Origin: Variovorax paradoxus
GTDB lineage: Bacteria > Pseudomonadota > Gammaproteobacteria > Burkholderiales > Burkholderiaceae_C
Assembly: GCF_022009635.1 (NCBI RefSeq)
Contig: NZ_CP091716.1
Coordinates: 325,001-389,000, forward strand
Length of the DNA: 64,000 nucleotides
Direction of reading: 5' to 3'
The notes under the pieces are model-generated. The model saw nothing but the letters and a program-made list of their open reading frames with translations. It ran no database searches and was not told the origin of the DNA. A program made the position numbers and the translations under genes. Positions within the stretch are counted from its first letter, which is position 1; each line of letters starts with the position of its first letter. Positions 10,361 through 24,307 of this stretch are shown in pieces.

Positions 10361-11542
10361 ATGCGCAAATGGATCGGGACGATGTTCATCGTCGTCATCG
10401 CGGTACTGGCAGGTTGCGGCGGTGGTGGTGGCGGAGGCGGTGGCATCGGCCTCGGCCCGGGCTTCGGCGGCACGCCCGCGCCCACCGCGCAGAAGATCAT
10501 CATCGACAGCGACTACAACACCATGAGCGACGACGGCCAACTCGGCGTCATGGCCGCGCAGCTTCAGGCGCAGGGCAAGGTGCAGGTCATGGGCATCAGC
10601 GTGGTCTCGGGCAACCAGTGGCTCAGGCAAGGCGTGGCCGATGCGCTGAAGTCGGTCGAGCGGCTCGGCGTGGGCGACCGCATCGGCGTCTACGTGGGAG
10701 CCAATTACGCGCTCAACCACACCTATGCCGACGTGCAGGCCGAACTGGCCGCGGGAGCCGGCGGCGACGGCTACCTGGGCGCCTGGGGCGGACCGGAGCC
10801 CAAGTCCGATGCTGACCTCAAACCCTCGCCCGACGGCTTCGCCACCCACACCGTGGTGCAGCGCAAGAGCGCGGTCGACTTCATCGTCGACACCGTGAAG
10901 GCCAATCCCGGCGAGATCACCATCCTGGCCATCGGCCCGCTCACCAACATCGCGCTCGCGGCCAAGCAGAACCCCGAGATCGTGCCGCTCATCAAGCAGA
11001 TCATCTACATGGGCGGCGCGATCGACGTGCCGGGCAACACCACCAAGGCGGCCGAGTTCAACTGGTGGTTCGACCCCGACGCCGCGCAGTTCGTGGTTCG
11101 GCTGCCCATCCCGCAGGTGGTGGTGCCGCTGGACGTGACCGACACCGTGTTCCTCACCAAGCCCATCTATGACCGCATCGCGCACCCGGCCAAGCCCACG
11201 GCCGTGACCGACGTGTTCCAGAAGCTCAACGGCTACGGCTTCGACGGCAAGAACGGCTTCGAGACCAACCCGAACTACACCCAGAACATCTGGGACACCC
11301 TCACGCTCGCCTACCTGATCGACCCGGGCTATGCCACGCAGACGGTGGACCGCTACGTCGACGTGATCGCCAAGCCCGGCGCACCCGACAACGGCCGCTC
11401 CATCGGCTATTCCTCGCAGCCTTCGGGCCCCACGCTGCAGAAGATGAAGGTGGTGAAGAAGTTCGACAACGCGCGCTTCTTCGAGCTGTATGTCGATCTG
11501 CTGACGCGGCCGGTTCCCATCACGCTGCCGGCGGCGAACTGA
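10361..11542 (+). CDS. Inosine-uridine-preferring nucleoside hydrolase family lipoprotein
   Basis: 393 residues from the ATG preceded by AGGAG at 10349-10353. A lipobox LAGC (Cys19) is followed by nine glycines, so the enzyme is predicted to be a membrane-anchored lipoprotein outside the cytoplasm. Most nucleoside hydrolases are cytosolic. The calcium and ribose-binding signature near the N terminus is DSDYNTMSDD, a variant of the family DTDxxxDD. ILAIGPLTNIALA and the YMGGA segment are also typical. It would hydrolyse nucleosides to base and ribose in the periplasm for uptake. Preceded by the 34-bp palindrome at 10281. Confidence 0.85.
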   Translation: MRKWIGTMFIVVIAVLAGCGGGGGGGGGIGLGPGFGGTPAPTAQKIIIDSDYNTMSDDGQLGVMAAQLQAQGKVQVMGISVVSGNQWLRQGVADALKSVERLGVGDRIGVYVGANYALNHTYADVQAELAAGAGGDGYLGAWGGPEPKSDADLKPSPDGFATHTVVQRKSAVDFIVDTVKANPGEITILAIGPLTNIALAAKQNPEIVPLIKQIIYMGGAIDVPGNTTKAAEFNWWFDPDAAQFVVRLPIPQVVVPLDVTDTVFLTKPIYDRIAHPAKPTAVTDVFQKLNGYGFDGKNGFETNPNYTQNIWDTLTLAYLIDPGYATQTVDRYVDVIAKPGAPDNGRSIGYSSQPSGPTLQKMKVVKKFDNARFFELYVDLLTRPVPITLPAAN

Positions 11543-11669
11543 CTGCTTCTATAAGCCCAGCTTATCCAAACGCAACCGGGAGACACGTTCCAAACCGGCG
11601 TTTCCCTGCGGATACTCGCCCACGTTCGCGCCTCGCGGACGCACAACGATTACCGCCAGAGACAACGCC

Positions 11670-12509
11670 GTGCCCCCCGCCGACATCACCGCCATCGACA
11701 GCCACGCCCACGTGTTCGTGCGTGGCCTGCCCCTGGCGGCCACGCGTCGGCATGCGCCCGACTACGAGGCCACGCTGGCCGAGTACCTCGCATTGCTCGA
11801 CGCGCACGGCGTCTCGCACGGCGTGCTGGTGCAGCCCAGTTTTCTCGGCACCGACAACAGCTTCCTGATCGACGCGCTGCGCGCCTGCCCGCGGCGCCTG
11901 CGCGGCGTTGCCGTGGTCGATCCCGGCGTGGACGATGCCGCGCTGCAAGCGATGGCCGATGCCGGTGTCTGCGGCATCCGCCTCAACCTCGTGGGCATGC
12001 CGTTGCCCGATTTCTCGCTGCCCGACTGGCGGCGGCTCTTCGCCCGTGTGCGCGCGCTGGACTGGCATGTGGAGCTGCACCGCGAATCGCGCGACCTGCC
12101 GCTGGCCGCCCAGCCCGTGCTCGATGCCGGCTGCGCGCTGGTGGTGGACCATTTCGGCCGCCCCGCTTCGGCGCCCGCGTCCGCCGACTCGGGCTTTGCC
12201 TGGCTGCTCGATGCCGCGGCCTGCGGACGCGTCTGGGTCAAGTTATCGGCCGCCTACCGCAACTGGCCCGTGACCATCGCCGCCGCGGCGGCGCGTGACG
12301 CCGCGCAGGCGCTGCTGAAGGCCTGCGGCCCCGATCGCCTCGTGTGGGGCAGCGACTGGCCGCACACCCAGCACCGCGAGATCGCCGACTACGCCGCCGC
12401 CCATGCGGCGCTGGCCGACTGGGTGCCCGACGCCGCCGCGCGCCGCCGCATCCTGGCCGACACGCCCGCCCGGTTGTTCAAGTTCAAGACAGGAGACATC
12501 GACCAATGA
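11670..12509 (+). CDS. Amidohydrolase-2 family metal-dependent hydrolase (TIM barrel)
   Basis: 279 residues starting at GTG. The N-terminal DSHAHVF (H12 and H14) supplies the first metal ligands of the amidohydrolase-2 fold, and GSDWPHTQH near residue 236 carries the C-terminal aspartate. Members hydrolyse lactones or decarboxylate small acids such as 2-pyrone-4,6-dicarboxylate. The stop codon overlaps the next start (ATGA), so it is translationally coupled to the Bug-type binding protein, suggesting both deal with the same carboxylic acid. Substrate not predictable. Confidence 0.8.
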   Translation: MPPADITAIDSHAHVFVRGLPLAATRRHAPDYEATLAEYLALLDAHGVSHGVLVQPSFLGTDNSFLIDALRACPRRLRGVAVVDPGVDDAALQAMADAGVCGIRLNLVGMPLPDFSLPDWRRLFARVRALDWHVELHRESRDLPLAAQPVLDAGCALVVDHFGRPASAPASADSGFAWLLDAAACGRVWVKLSAAYRNWPVTIAAAAARDAAQALLKACGPDRLVWGSDWPHTQHREIADYAAAHAALADWVPDAAARRRILADTPARLFKFKTGDIDQ

Positions 12510-13498
12510 CCCATGAAATCCCGCGCGCGCGCCTGCTGCGCGCCATCCCCCTTGCTCTCGCGGGCGCGGCCCTGCTGCTGGGCGGCCTGTGCGCCCATGC
12601 CGACACCTGGCCGTCCAAGCCGGTGCGGCTGGTCGTGAGCTATCCGCCGGGCGGCACGGTCGACGCGGTGGCGCGCATCGTCGCGCCCAAGCTCTCGGCG
12701 AAGCTGGGCCAGCCGGTGGTGATCGACAACCGCGGCGGTGCCGGCGGCGCCATCGGCGGCGACCTCGTCGTCAAGAGCCCGGCGGACGGCTACACCGTGC
12801 TGCTCGACGCCTCCAACCACGCGCAGAACCCGGCGCTGCGCAAGATGCCCTTCGACACCCTGCGCGAACTGGCGCCGGTGTCGCTGCTGGTCAGGGTGCC
12901 CAACGTGCTGGTGGTGAACCCGTCGGCGCCGTTCAAGAGCGTGGCCGACCTGATCGCGCAGGCCAAGGCCAAGCCGGGCGGCATCAACTACGCCTCGTCG
13001 GGCAACGGCTCGGCGCAGCATCTGGCGGGCGAGCTGTTCGCCTCGATGGCCGGCGTGCAGATGACGCACGTGGCCTACAAGGGCGGCGGCCCCGCGCTCA
13101 CCGACGTGATGTCGGGCCACGTGCCGGTGTTCTTCGCCAGCCTGGCTTCGAGCCTGCCCTTCATCAAGGACGGCAAGCTGCGCCCGCTGGCCGTCACCGG
13201 CAAGGCCCATGCGCCCGCGCTGCCGCAGCTGCCCACCGTGGCCGAAGCCGGCCTGCCCGGCTACGAGGTCTACGAGTGGAACGCGGTGTTCGTGCCGGCC
13301 GGCACGCCCGCGCCGGTGGTGGAGCGGCTGTCGAAGGAGTTCGCCGCCACGCTCAAGGACCCGGAGGTCCGCGGCCGGCTCGAGGCGCTGGGCGCCGAGG
13401 TGATCGGCTCCAGCCCCGCCGAGCTCGACGGCTTCCGCCGCGCCGAGATCGCCAAGTGGACCAAGCTCGCCAAGGACAACAAGATCCAGCTCGACTGA
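12506..13498 (+). CDS. Tripartite-tricarboxylate-transporter (Bug/TctC) substrate-binding protein
   Basis: 330 residues with a Sec signal ending at about LCAHADTWP. The mature part opens WPSKPVRLVVSYPPGGTVD and has VVIDNRGGAGG and YTVLLDASNHAQNP, the hallmarks of the large Bug family expanded in Comamonadaceae and Bordetella. It would bind a carboxylate in the periplasm. No TctA or TctB membrane gene is adjacent, as is common for orphan Bug genes. AGGAGA lies 9 nt before the ATG, which overlaps the upstream stop codon by 4 bp. Confidence 0.9.
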   Translation: MTHEIPRARLLRAIPLALAGAALLLGGLCAHADTWPSKPVRLVVSYPPGGTVDAVARIVAPKLSAKLGQPVVIDNRGGAGGAIGGDLVVKSPADGYTVLLDASNHAQNPALRKMPFDTLRELAPVSLLVRVPNVLVVNPSAPFKSVADLIAQAKAKPGGINYASSGNGSAQHLAGELFASMAGVQMTHVAYKGGGPALTDVMSGHVPVFFASLASSLPFIKDGKLRPLAVTGKAHAPALPQLPTVAEAGLPGYEVYEWNAVFVPAGTPAPVVERLSKEFAATLKDPEVRGRLEALGAEVIGSSPAELDGFRRAEIAKWTKLAKDNKIQLD

Positions 13499-13514
13499 GT
13501 CCGCCGAGGCAGCG

Positions 13515-14396
13515 TCAGTCGCGCAGCATCGCCGCGAACGTGTCGGCGAAGGTCGGCCGCGAACGCGCCAGCCACAGCGCCGACAGCTCGAAGGCCGGCA
13601 GCCCCGCGCCGTCGCGCACCTCTGCGTAGCGCACGCCCTCGTGCTGCAGCGCGCGCACCGAGCGCGGCAGCAGCGACCAGCCCAGCCCCGCCGCCACGCA
13701 GGCCAGCACCGTCAGCGTGCGGTTGGCGTCCTGCACCACCCGCGTCTCGTGGCCGGCGCGGCGCAGCGCTCCCAGCAGCTGCGCGCGCAGGGCGGGAATC
13801 TGCTGCTCCGGGAACCACACCAGCCCGTGGCGCGCGACATCGGCGAGCGACACGCAGCCGTCCTCATGCAGCGGCCATGCGGCGGGCAGCGCCGCGATCA
13901 GCGGTTCCTCGCCCAGCCGCAGCTCGTGCACACGGGCCGTGACCGTCACCGGCGGATGCAGCAGCGCGATGTCGATGCGCCCGCCCTCCAGCGCCGCCAC
14001 CTGCTCGGCGTTGCTCATCTCGCGCAGCACCACCTCGAGCTGCGGATGCCCGGCGCGCAACCGGCGCAATGCGTTCGGCAGCACCTCGTAGACCGCGTGC
14101 GTCACGAAGCCGATGGTGAGGCGGCCCGCGCGCCCGGCGCCCATCGCTCGGGCACGCTCGGCGGCCGTGTCGCCATAGGCGAGGCTCGCGCGCAGGTCGT
14201 CGATGACGGCCAGGCCCGCGTCGGTGAGCGCGGCGCCGCGTCGCGAACGCGTGAAGAGCCGCGTGCCGAGTTCCTGCTCCAGCCGGTTCAGCGTCTGCGT
14301 GAGCGCCGGCTGCGCCAGGCCGAGCCGCTCGGCCGCCTTCGTGAGACTGCCGGCCTCGGCAATCGCGACGACGCAGCGCATCTGCCGGGTGTCCAA
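13515..14396 (-). CDS. LysR-family transcriptional regulator
   Basis: The N-terminal winged helix-turn-helix is clear (TRQMRCVVAIAEAGSLTKAA and RLEQELGTRLF), followed by the effector domain GRLTIGFVTHAVYEVLP onward. I place the start at the TTG giving LDTRQMRCVV (293 residues), because LysR proteins normally begin only a few residues before this motif; the frame remains open upstream into recQ. It converges with the amidohydrolase/Bug pair, which it may control. It lies 22 bp after recQ on the same strand. Confidence 0.88.
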   Translation of the reverse strand: MDTRQMRCVVAIAEAGSLTKAAERLGLAQPALTQTLNRLEQELGTRLFTRSRRGAALTDAGLAVIDDLRASLAYGDTAAERARAMGAGRAGRLTIGFVTHAVYEVLPNALRRLRAGHPQLEVVLREMSNAEQVAALEGGRIDIALLHPPVTVTARVHELRLGEEPLIAALPAAWPLHEDGCVSLADVARHGLVWFPEQQIPALRAQLLGALRRAGHETRVVQDANRTLTVLACVAAGLGWSLLPRSVRALQHEGVRYAEVRDGAGLPAFELSALWLARSRPTFADTFAAMLRD

Positions 14397-14418
14397 GGCC
14401 GCGCCCGCCTTCCCGAGG

Positions 14419-16314
<1,896 letters not shown>

Positions 16315-16433
16315 AGGGGAGGCGGTGAGGGGGCGAAAAGGGACGGAGGGCGCGGGCCGTCGATTGTCCCCCAGTGGCACCGACGCGGCCGTGGCACGAG
16401 GTTTGCAATGGTTGCCTCCGTCCCGCGACCTTC

Positions 16434-16447
16434 CTTGTCTAGACAGC
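16434..16447. promoter_or_regulatory. HutC-type operator 1
   Basis: CTTGTCTAGACAGC matches the HutC-subfamily GntR consensus yGTMTAKACr, with a perfect GTCTAGAC core. It lies 172 bp before the first transporter gene of the hut locus, whose operon encodes a HutC regulator. Confidence 0.65.
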
Positions 16448-16498
16448 AAACCGGTGCATTTCCCAAGGCTGTGCACCAAAAATGACCTGTCGGGTTAT

Positions 16499-16512
16499 CC
16501 TGTATATACAAG
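16499..16512. promoter_or_regulatory. HutC-type operator 2
   Basis: CCTGTATATACAAG. Its reverse complement CTTGTATATACAGG differs at one position from the site before hutH (CTTGTATAGACAGG at 20004-20017). It lies 107 bp before the transporter gene and 65 bp from operator 1, so HutC could bind both and repress the promoter here. Confidence 0.72.
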
Positions 16513-16605
16513 TTGGGGCGCTTGGCAACAATGCGAGGCGCGCGTTCCCCGGCCATCGGGTGCATCCGCCGAGCCTTTTCCCAAGAAACAGACCCAGGAG
16601 TACCC

Positions 16606-17577
16606 ATGGTCAAGAAGACGGTAGTTGTGAAAGTCGCTTCGCTGCTGGCAGCAGGTGCATGTGCGGCGGGCATGGCCGGAACGGCCGCCGCCCAGGAAAC
16701 GAAGATTGCGCTCGGCATGTCCGGCTGGACCGGCTTCGCGCCGCTCTCGCTGGCCGACAAGGCCGGCATCTTCAAGAAGAACGGGCTGGACGTCGAACTC
16801 AAGATGATTCCGCAGAAGGACCGCCACCTGGCGCTGGCCTCCGGCGCCATCCAGTGCGCGGCCACCACGGTTGAGACGCACGTGGCCTGGAACGCCAACG
16901 GCGTGCCCATCGTGCAGATCTTCCAGATGGACAAGTCCTACGGCGCCGACGGCCTCGCGGTGCGCGGCGACGTGAGCAAGTTTTCCGACCTCAAGGGCAA
17001 GACCATCGGCGTCGACGCCCCCGGCACCGCCCCGTACTTCGGCCTGGCCTGGATGCTCAGCAAGAACGGCATGACGCTGAAGGACGTGAAGACCACCACG
17101 CTGTCGCCGCAGGCCTCGGCCCAGGCTTTCGTGGCCGGCCAGAACGACGCCGCCATGACCTACGAGCCGTATCTGTCGACCGTGCGCGCCAACCCCGCCG
17201 CCGGCAAGATCCTGGCCACCACGCTCGACTATCCGATGGTGATGGACACCGTCGGCTGCGCGCCCACCTGGCTCAAGGCCAACGCCAAGGCCGCCGCCGC
17301 GCTCACCAAGTCGTACTTCGACGCGCTCGACATGATCAAGGCCGAGCCCGAGAAGTCGAACGAGCTCATGGGCTCGGCCGTCAAGCAGAGCGGCGAGCAG
17401 TTCGCCAAATCGTCGGCTTTCCTGCGCTGGCAGGACAAGGCCGCCAACCAGAAGTTCTTTGCCGGCGAACTCACCAGCTTCATGAAGGAGGCCGCGCCCA
17501 TCCTTCTGGAAGCCGGCGTGATCCGCAAGGCGCCTGAAGACCTGTCCGTGACCTTCGATGCAAGCTTCGTCAAGTAA
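16606..17577 (+). CDS. NitT/TauT-type ABC transporter substrate-binding protein of the hut locus
   Basis: 323 residues with a Sec signal (VKVASLLAAGACAAGMAGTAAAQ). The mature part opens TKIALGMSGWTGFAPLSLAD, the pattern of the NMT1/SsuA-like binding proteins for small nitrogen or sulfur compounds. The ATG follows CAGGAG by 5 nt. It is first in an operon with a permease, an ATPase and hutC, behind two HutC-type operators, so it probably brings in histidine, urocanate or a related imidazole. The ligand is an inference from context only. Confidence 0.88.
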   Translation: MVKKTVVVKVASLLAAGACAAGMAGTAAAQETKIALGMSGWTGFAPLSLADKAGIFKKNGLDVELKMIPQKDRHLALASGAIQCAATTVETHVAWNANGVPIVQIFQMDKSYGADGLAVRGDVSKFSDLKGKTIGVDAPGTAPYFGLAWMLSKNGMTLKDVKTTTLSPQASAQAFVAGQNDAAMTYEPYLSTVRANPAAGKILATTLDYPMVMDTVGCAPTWLKANAKAAAALTKSYFDALDMIKAEPEKSNELMGSAVKQSGEQFAKSSAFLRWQDKAANQKFFAGELTSFMKEAAPILLEAGVIRKAPEDLSVTFDASFVK

Positions 17578-17581
17578 GGCC

Positions 17582-18417
17582 ATGCCGCAGATGACGCAGG
17601 TGCCGTCCGCCGCGGCGGTGGCGGCGCCGGCTGTCGTCGTGCCCGCGCGCCGCCGCGCGCTCGCGCCGCTCGAGCCCATCGGCACACGTGCGCGCGTGCT
17701 GCTGGGGCTCGCGTTCTTCGTCGTCTTCGTGCTAGTGTGGGCCATCGCCACGCTCGGCGGCTTCGTGCCGCCGACCTTCCTGGCCAGCCCGCCGACCATG
17801 GTCAAGGAAGGCTGGCTGCTCTTCACCGAGTACGGCTTCATCGGCGACATCGGCATGACCGTGTGGCGCGTGTTCGGCGGCTTCCTGCTGGCGGCCGTGT
17901 TCGCGGTGCCGCTGGGCATCGCTATGGGCACATGGAAGACGGTGGAAGCCTTCTTCGAGCCCTTCGTCTCGTTCTGCCGCTACCTGCCGGCCTCGGCCTT
18001 CATTCCGCTGCTGATCCTGTGGGCGGGCCTGGGCGAAATGCAGAAGCTGCTGGTGATCTTCATCGGCTCCTTCTTCCAGATCGTGCTGATGGTGGCCGTC
18101 ACCGTGGGCGGCGCGCGGCGCGACCTCGTGGAGGCGGCCTACACGCTGGGCGCCAACAGCCGCGGCATCGTGGCGCGCGTGCTCATTCCGGGCGCGGCGC
18201 CGGGCATCGCCGAAACGTTGCGCCTGGTGCTGGGCTGGGCGTGGACGTACGTGATCGTGGCGGAGCTGATCGGCTCCTCGTCGGGCATCGGCCACATGAT
18301 CACCGACAGCCAAGCGCTCCTGAACACCGGCCAGATCATCTTCGGGATCATCGTGATCGGCGTCATCGGCCTGCTGTCCGACTTCGCCTTCAAGGCATTG
18401 AACCGCCGTCTGTTTGC

Positions 18418-18433
<16 letters not shown>
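17582..18433 (+). CDS. NitT/TauT-type ABC transporter permease
   Basis: About 283 residues with six hydrophobic segments and the permease EAA-type loop (EAAYTLGANSRGIVARVLIPGAAPGI), which contacts the ATPase. The chosen ATG follows the upstream stop by 4 bp; another in-frame ATG at 17558 would overlap the upstream gene. The first 30 residues are Ala/Pro-rich and cytoplasmic. The gene partners with the binding protein before it and the ATPase after it. Confidence 0.88.
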
Positions 18434-19212
<779 letters not shown>

Positions 19213-19223
19213 CCCGAGACACG

Positions 19224-19961
19224 ATGAAACGCGACCTGCCGACCCTCGCGCTCTACGCGCAAGTCAAGGATCACATCTCCAGGAAGATCCAGGACGGCAC
19301 GTGGCCGCCCGGCCACCGGCTGCCTTCGGAGCATGAGCTGGTGGCCCAGTTCGGCATGGCGCGCATGACGGTGAACCGCGCGCTGCGCGAGCTGGTGGAG
19401 CAGGGGCGCATCGTGCGCGTGGCGGGCGTCGGCAGCTTCGTGGCCGAGAACAAGCCGCAATCGACGCTGCTGCAGATCGCCAACATTGCGAGCGAGATCC
19501 GCCAGCGCGGGCACGACTACCGCTGCGAAATGATCGAGGTCGAGCGCCTCGCCGCTTCGCCCGACGTGGCCGCATGGCTCGACATGCGCGCCGGCACCTC
19601 GGTGTTCCACAGCGTGTGCCTGCACCTGGAGAACGGCACGCCCGTGCAGCTCGAGGAGCGCTACGTCAACCCGCAGGTCGTGCCCGACTACCTCGACCAG
19701 GACTTCACCGCCATGCCGCCCAGCGAGTACCTGGTGCGCAATGTGCCCTTCGACCAGATCGAACACGTCGTCGACGCCGTATTGCCCAACGCCGAACAGG
19801 CCGGCCGGCTCGCGATGGCACCCACCGACCCTTGCCTGCTGCTGACGCGCCGCACCTGGATTCGCAACACGCCCGTGACCTGGGTGCGCTGCCTGCATCC
19901 CGCCTCGCGCTACAGCCTGGGCAGCCGCTTCAAAGCCGACGGCAACCCGAGCTTCGGGTAG
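19224..19961 (+). CDS. hutC: HutC, GntR-family repressor of histidine utilisation
   Basis: 245 residues. The N-terminal GntR winged helix ([19 protein letters not shown], then [22 protein letters not shown]) is followed by a UTRA effector domain (from about residue 90), the layout of HutC, which senses urocanate. It lies 11 bp after the transporter ATPase gene and directly before hutH. Three matching operators (16434, 16499, 20004) imply that it represses both its own operon and hutH. The family and the role are strongly supported by context. Confidence 0.93.
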   Translation: MKRDLPTLALYAQVKDHISRKIQDGTWPPGHRLPSEHELVAQFGMARMTVNRALRELVEQGRIVRVAGVGSFVAENKPQSTLLQIANIASEIRQRGHDYRCEMIEVERLAASPDVAAWLDMRAGTSVFHSVCLHLENGTPVQLEERYVNPQVVPDYLDQDFTAMPPSEYLVRNVPFDQIEHVVDAVLPNAEQAGRLAMAPTDPCLLLTRRTWIRNTPVTWVRCLHPASRYSLGSRFKADGNPSFG

Positions 19962-19969
19962 CTTTTTTT
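19945..19969 (+). terminator. Probable intrinsic terminator after hutC
   Basis: ACCCGA-GCT-TCGGGT stem overlapping the hutC stop codon, followed 4 nt later by seven T residues. It would separate the transporter-hutC transcript from the hutH promoter. Confidence 0.55.
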
Positions 19970-20003
19970 CGTCCTCAGAGACCTACGTTTTCTCTCGCAA
20001 CCA

Positions 20004-20017
20004 CTTGTATAGACAGG
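20004..20017. promoter_or_regulatory. HutC-type operator 3, before hutH
   Basis: CTTGTATAGACAGG lies only 5 bp before the hutH ATG, over the ribosome-binding region. It is 13/14 identical to the reverse complement of operator 2. HutC bound here would block a promoter or early elongation of hutH. Confidence 0.75.
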
Positions 20018-20022
20018 TTCAC

Positions 20023-21582
20023 ATGCCAAGCAATCACACCGCCAAACCCGAAGCCACTTTGACCCTCACGCCCGGCAAGGTCGATCTTGCGATGCTGCGC
20101 CACATCCAGGCCGGCGGCGTGCAACTCGCGCTCGATGCGTCGGTGCGTGACGGCATGGCGCGTGCCGAGGCGGCCGTGCGCCACATCGTGGAAAACGACC
20201 AGGTCGTCTACGGCATCAACACCGGCTTCGGCAAGCTCGCGAGCACGCGCATCGGCAACGACCACCTGGCCGAGCTGCAGCGCAACCTGGTGCTGTCGCA
20301 CAGCGTGGGCACGGGCGAGCCGCTGACCGCGCCGGTCGTGCGCATGATCCTCGCGACCAAGGCGGTGAGCCTGGCGCGCGGCCATTCGGGCGTGCGGCCG
20401 GCGCTGGTCGATGCGCTGCTGGCCCTGTTCAACGCCGGCGTCACACCGAGCATTCCGTGCAAGGGCTCGGTCGGCGCATCGGGCGACCTGGCGCCGCTCG
20501 CGCACATGGCCTGCGTGCTGATCGGCGAAGGCGAAGCAACGCTGGCCGACGGCAAGAAGGTCAGCGGCGCGGAAGCCATGCGCAGCATCGGCCTCGAACC
20601 CTTCGTGCTCGGACCCAAGGAAGGCCTGGCGCTGCTCAACGGCACGCAGGTATCGACCGCGCTGGCGCTGGCGGGCCTGTTCGGCGCGGAAGACGTGTTC
20701 GCCTCGGCGCTGATGTCGGGCGCGCTGTCGCTCGAAGCCATTCAAGGCTCGATCAAGCCCTTCGACGCACGCATCCACGCCGCGCGCGGCCAGCCGGGCC
20801 AGATCGCCGTGGCGGGCGCGGTGCGCACGCTGCTCGAAGGCAGCGAGATCGTGCCTTCGCACGCCGACTGCGGCCGCGTGCAGGACCCGTATTCGGTGCG
20901 CTGCATCCCGCAGGTGATGGGCGCCTGCCTCGACAACCTCGCGCACGCCGCGCGCGTGCTGGTGATCGAGGCCAATGCCGCATCGGACAACCCGCTGGTC
21001 TTCACCGACACGGGCGAGGTTATCTCGGGCGGCAACTTCCACGCCGAGCCCGTCGCCTTCGCGGCCGACATCATTGCGCTGGCCGTGAGCGAAGTCGGCG
21101 CCATCGCCGAGCGCCGCCTCGCGCTGCTGCTCGACAGCGGCCTGTCGGGCCTGCCGCCGTTCCTGGTGCGCGACGGCGGCCTGAACTCCGGTTTCATGAT
21201 CGCGCAGGTCACGGCCGCCGCGCTCGCGTCGGAGAACAAATCGCTCGCGCACCCCGCCAGCGTCGACAGCCTGCCCACCTCGGCCAACCAGGAAGACCAT
21301 GTGTCGATGGCCACCTTCGCGGCGCGCCGCCTGGGCGACATGGTCAACAACACGGCCGTGGTCGTCGGCATCGAAGCCATGGCCGCCGCCCAGGGCATCG
21401 AACTCAAGCGCAAGCTGAAAAGCTCGCCGCTGGTCGAAGCCGAATTCGCCGGCATCCGCCAGAAGGTCGCCTTCCTCGAGACCGACCGCTACCTCGCACC
21501 GGACATCGAAGCCATGCGCCTGTGGGCGCTGAAGGCCGAGCTGCCGGCCGCTCTGCTCGACATCCTGCCCAGCCACTCGTAA
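20023..21582 (+). CDS. hutH: Histidine ammonia-lyase
   Basis: First step of histidine degradation: L-histidine to urocanate and ammonia. 519 residues, the usual family size. The self-forming MIO cofactor triad is in [15 protein letters not shown] (A152-S153-G154), and the catalytic tyrosine is in [10 protein letters not shown] (Y63). The ATG follows a HutC-type operator. hutU begins 30 bp downstream with its own AGGAG. Confidence 0.97.
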   Translation: MPSNHTAKPEATLTLTPGKVDLAMLRHIQAGGVQLALDASVRDGMARAEAAVRHIVENDQVVYGINTGFGKLASTRIGNDHLAELQRNLVLSHSVGTGEPLTAPVVRMILATKAVSLARGHSGVRPALVDALLALFNAGVTPSIPCKGSVGASGDLAPLAHMACVLIGEGEATLADGKKVSGAEAMRSIGLEPFVLGPKEGLALLNGTQVSTALALAGLFGAEDVFASALMSGALSLEAIQGSIKPFDARIHAARGQPGQIAVAGAVRTLLEGSEIVPSHADCGRVQDPYSVRCIPQVMGACLDNLAHAARVLVIEANAASDNPLVFTDTGEVISGGNFHAEPVAFAADIIALAVSEVGAIAERRLALLLDSGLSGLPPFLVRDGGLNSGFMIAQVTAAALASENKSLAHPASVDSLPTSANQEDHVSMATFAARRLGDMVNNTAVVVGIEAMAAAQGIELKRKLKSSPLVEAEFAGIRQKVAFLETDRYLAPDIEAMRLWALKAELPAALLDILPSHS

Positions 21583-21612
21583 AACACACCCGACAGATAG
21601 GAGAACCACGCC

Positions 21613-23339
<1,727 letters not shown>

Positions 23340-23340
<1 letters not shown>

Positions 23341-24185
23341 TGGCGCAGGTTCCTGATGCCCGGGAACTTCAGCGTCGCGTGCAGGAACGCGTGGACGATG
23401 CGCTCGTCGCGCGGTTCCAGCGCGACGGCGCGGTCTGCATCCGCCAGTTGCTGACGCAAGACGAACTGGCGCTGCTGCGCGATGGCATCGAAGCCAATCT
23501 CGCCGCGCCCAGCCCGCGCGCCAAGGTGGCGAGCCGGCCCGACGACCCGGGCCGCTTCTTCGAGGACTTCTGCAACTGGCAGGACATCGACGCCTTCCGC
23601 CGCTTCATCTTCGAGGCGCCGCTGGCGCAACTGGCGCAGCGGCTCATGGGCTCGAACAGCGTGCGGCTGTACCACGACCACCTGCTCGTGAAGGAGCCCG
23701 GCACGCGCCAGCGCACACCGTGGCATCAGGACCAGCCGTACTACAACATCGAGGGCGAGCAGAACATCAGCATGTGGATTCCGGTCGATCCGGTGTCGCG
23801 CGCCGCCACGCTCGAGTTCGTGGCCGGCTCCCACAAGGGGCCGTGGCTGATGCCGCGCACCTTCATGGACAACCACGCCAAGTGGTTCCCCGAAGGCAGC
23901 CTCGAAGACCTGCCCGACATCGAAGGCGCGCGCGAGCGCTTTCCCATCGTGGGCTGGAACATCGAACCGGGCGATTTCGTCTGCTTCCACATGCTCACGC
24001 TGCATGCGGCGGCCGGCGTGGAGGGGCCGAACCGGCGCCGCGTGTTCTCGGTGCGCTTCCTGGGCGACGACATCCGCCACGCGCCGCGCAGCTGGAAGAC
24101 CTCGCCCGATTTCCCCGGGCTGGCGGACACGCTGCCGGCCGGCGCGCCCATGGACGACGCGCGCTTTCCGCTGCTGGTGGGTTAA
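23340..24185 (+). CDS. Phytanoyl-CoA dioxygenase (PhyH) family Fe(II)/2-oxoglutarate oxygenase
   Basis: 281 residues. The Fe(II) facial triad is visible as HQD (H129, D131) and a distal histidine in MLTLHAAA (H222), followed by the 2-oxoglutarate-binding arginine region RRRVFSVRF (about 232-240). PhyH enzymes hydroxylate small molecules such as ectoine, alkylphosphonates or acyl-CoAs. Its start overlaps the hutU stop by one base, so it is made with urocanate hydratase. The standard pathway has no place for it; it could act on a modified imidazole or histidine derivative. Cytosolic, no signal peptide. Family sure, substrate unknown. Confidence 0.85.
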
Positions 24186-24213
24186 GAAGAAGGTAGAAAG
24201 AAAAAACGCGTCT

Positions 24214-24232
24214 ATTCCCATCGAATGGGAAT
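24214..24232. promoter_or_regulatory. Inverted repeat, candidate IclR operator
   Basis: ATTCCCAT-CGA-ATGGGAAT, a perfect 8-bp inverted repeat with a 3-bp centre, in the 122-bp gap before the IclR gene. Spacing and position suit autoregulation. No second copy was noticed before the transporter gene at 25095. Confidence 0.55.
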
Positions 24233-24307
24233 CAAGGCTTGGAAGTGAGAACGGCGAGCAAGATACTGCACGCCGGCTCCACTTCCGACATCCCGCGATT
24301 GCCCCCG

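Noticed and set aside
13499..13514. Terminator between the Bug gene and the LysR gene
   Set aside because: The gap is 16 bp with no stable inverted repeat.
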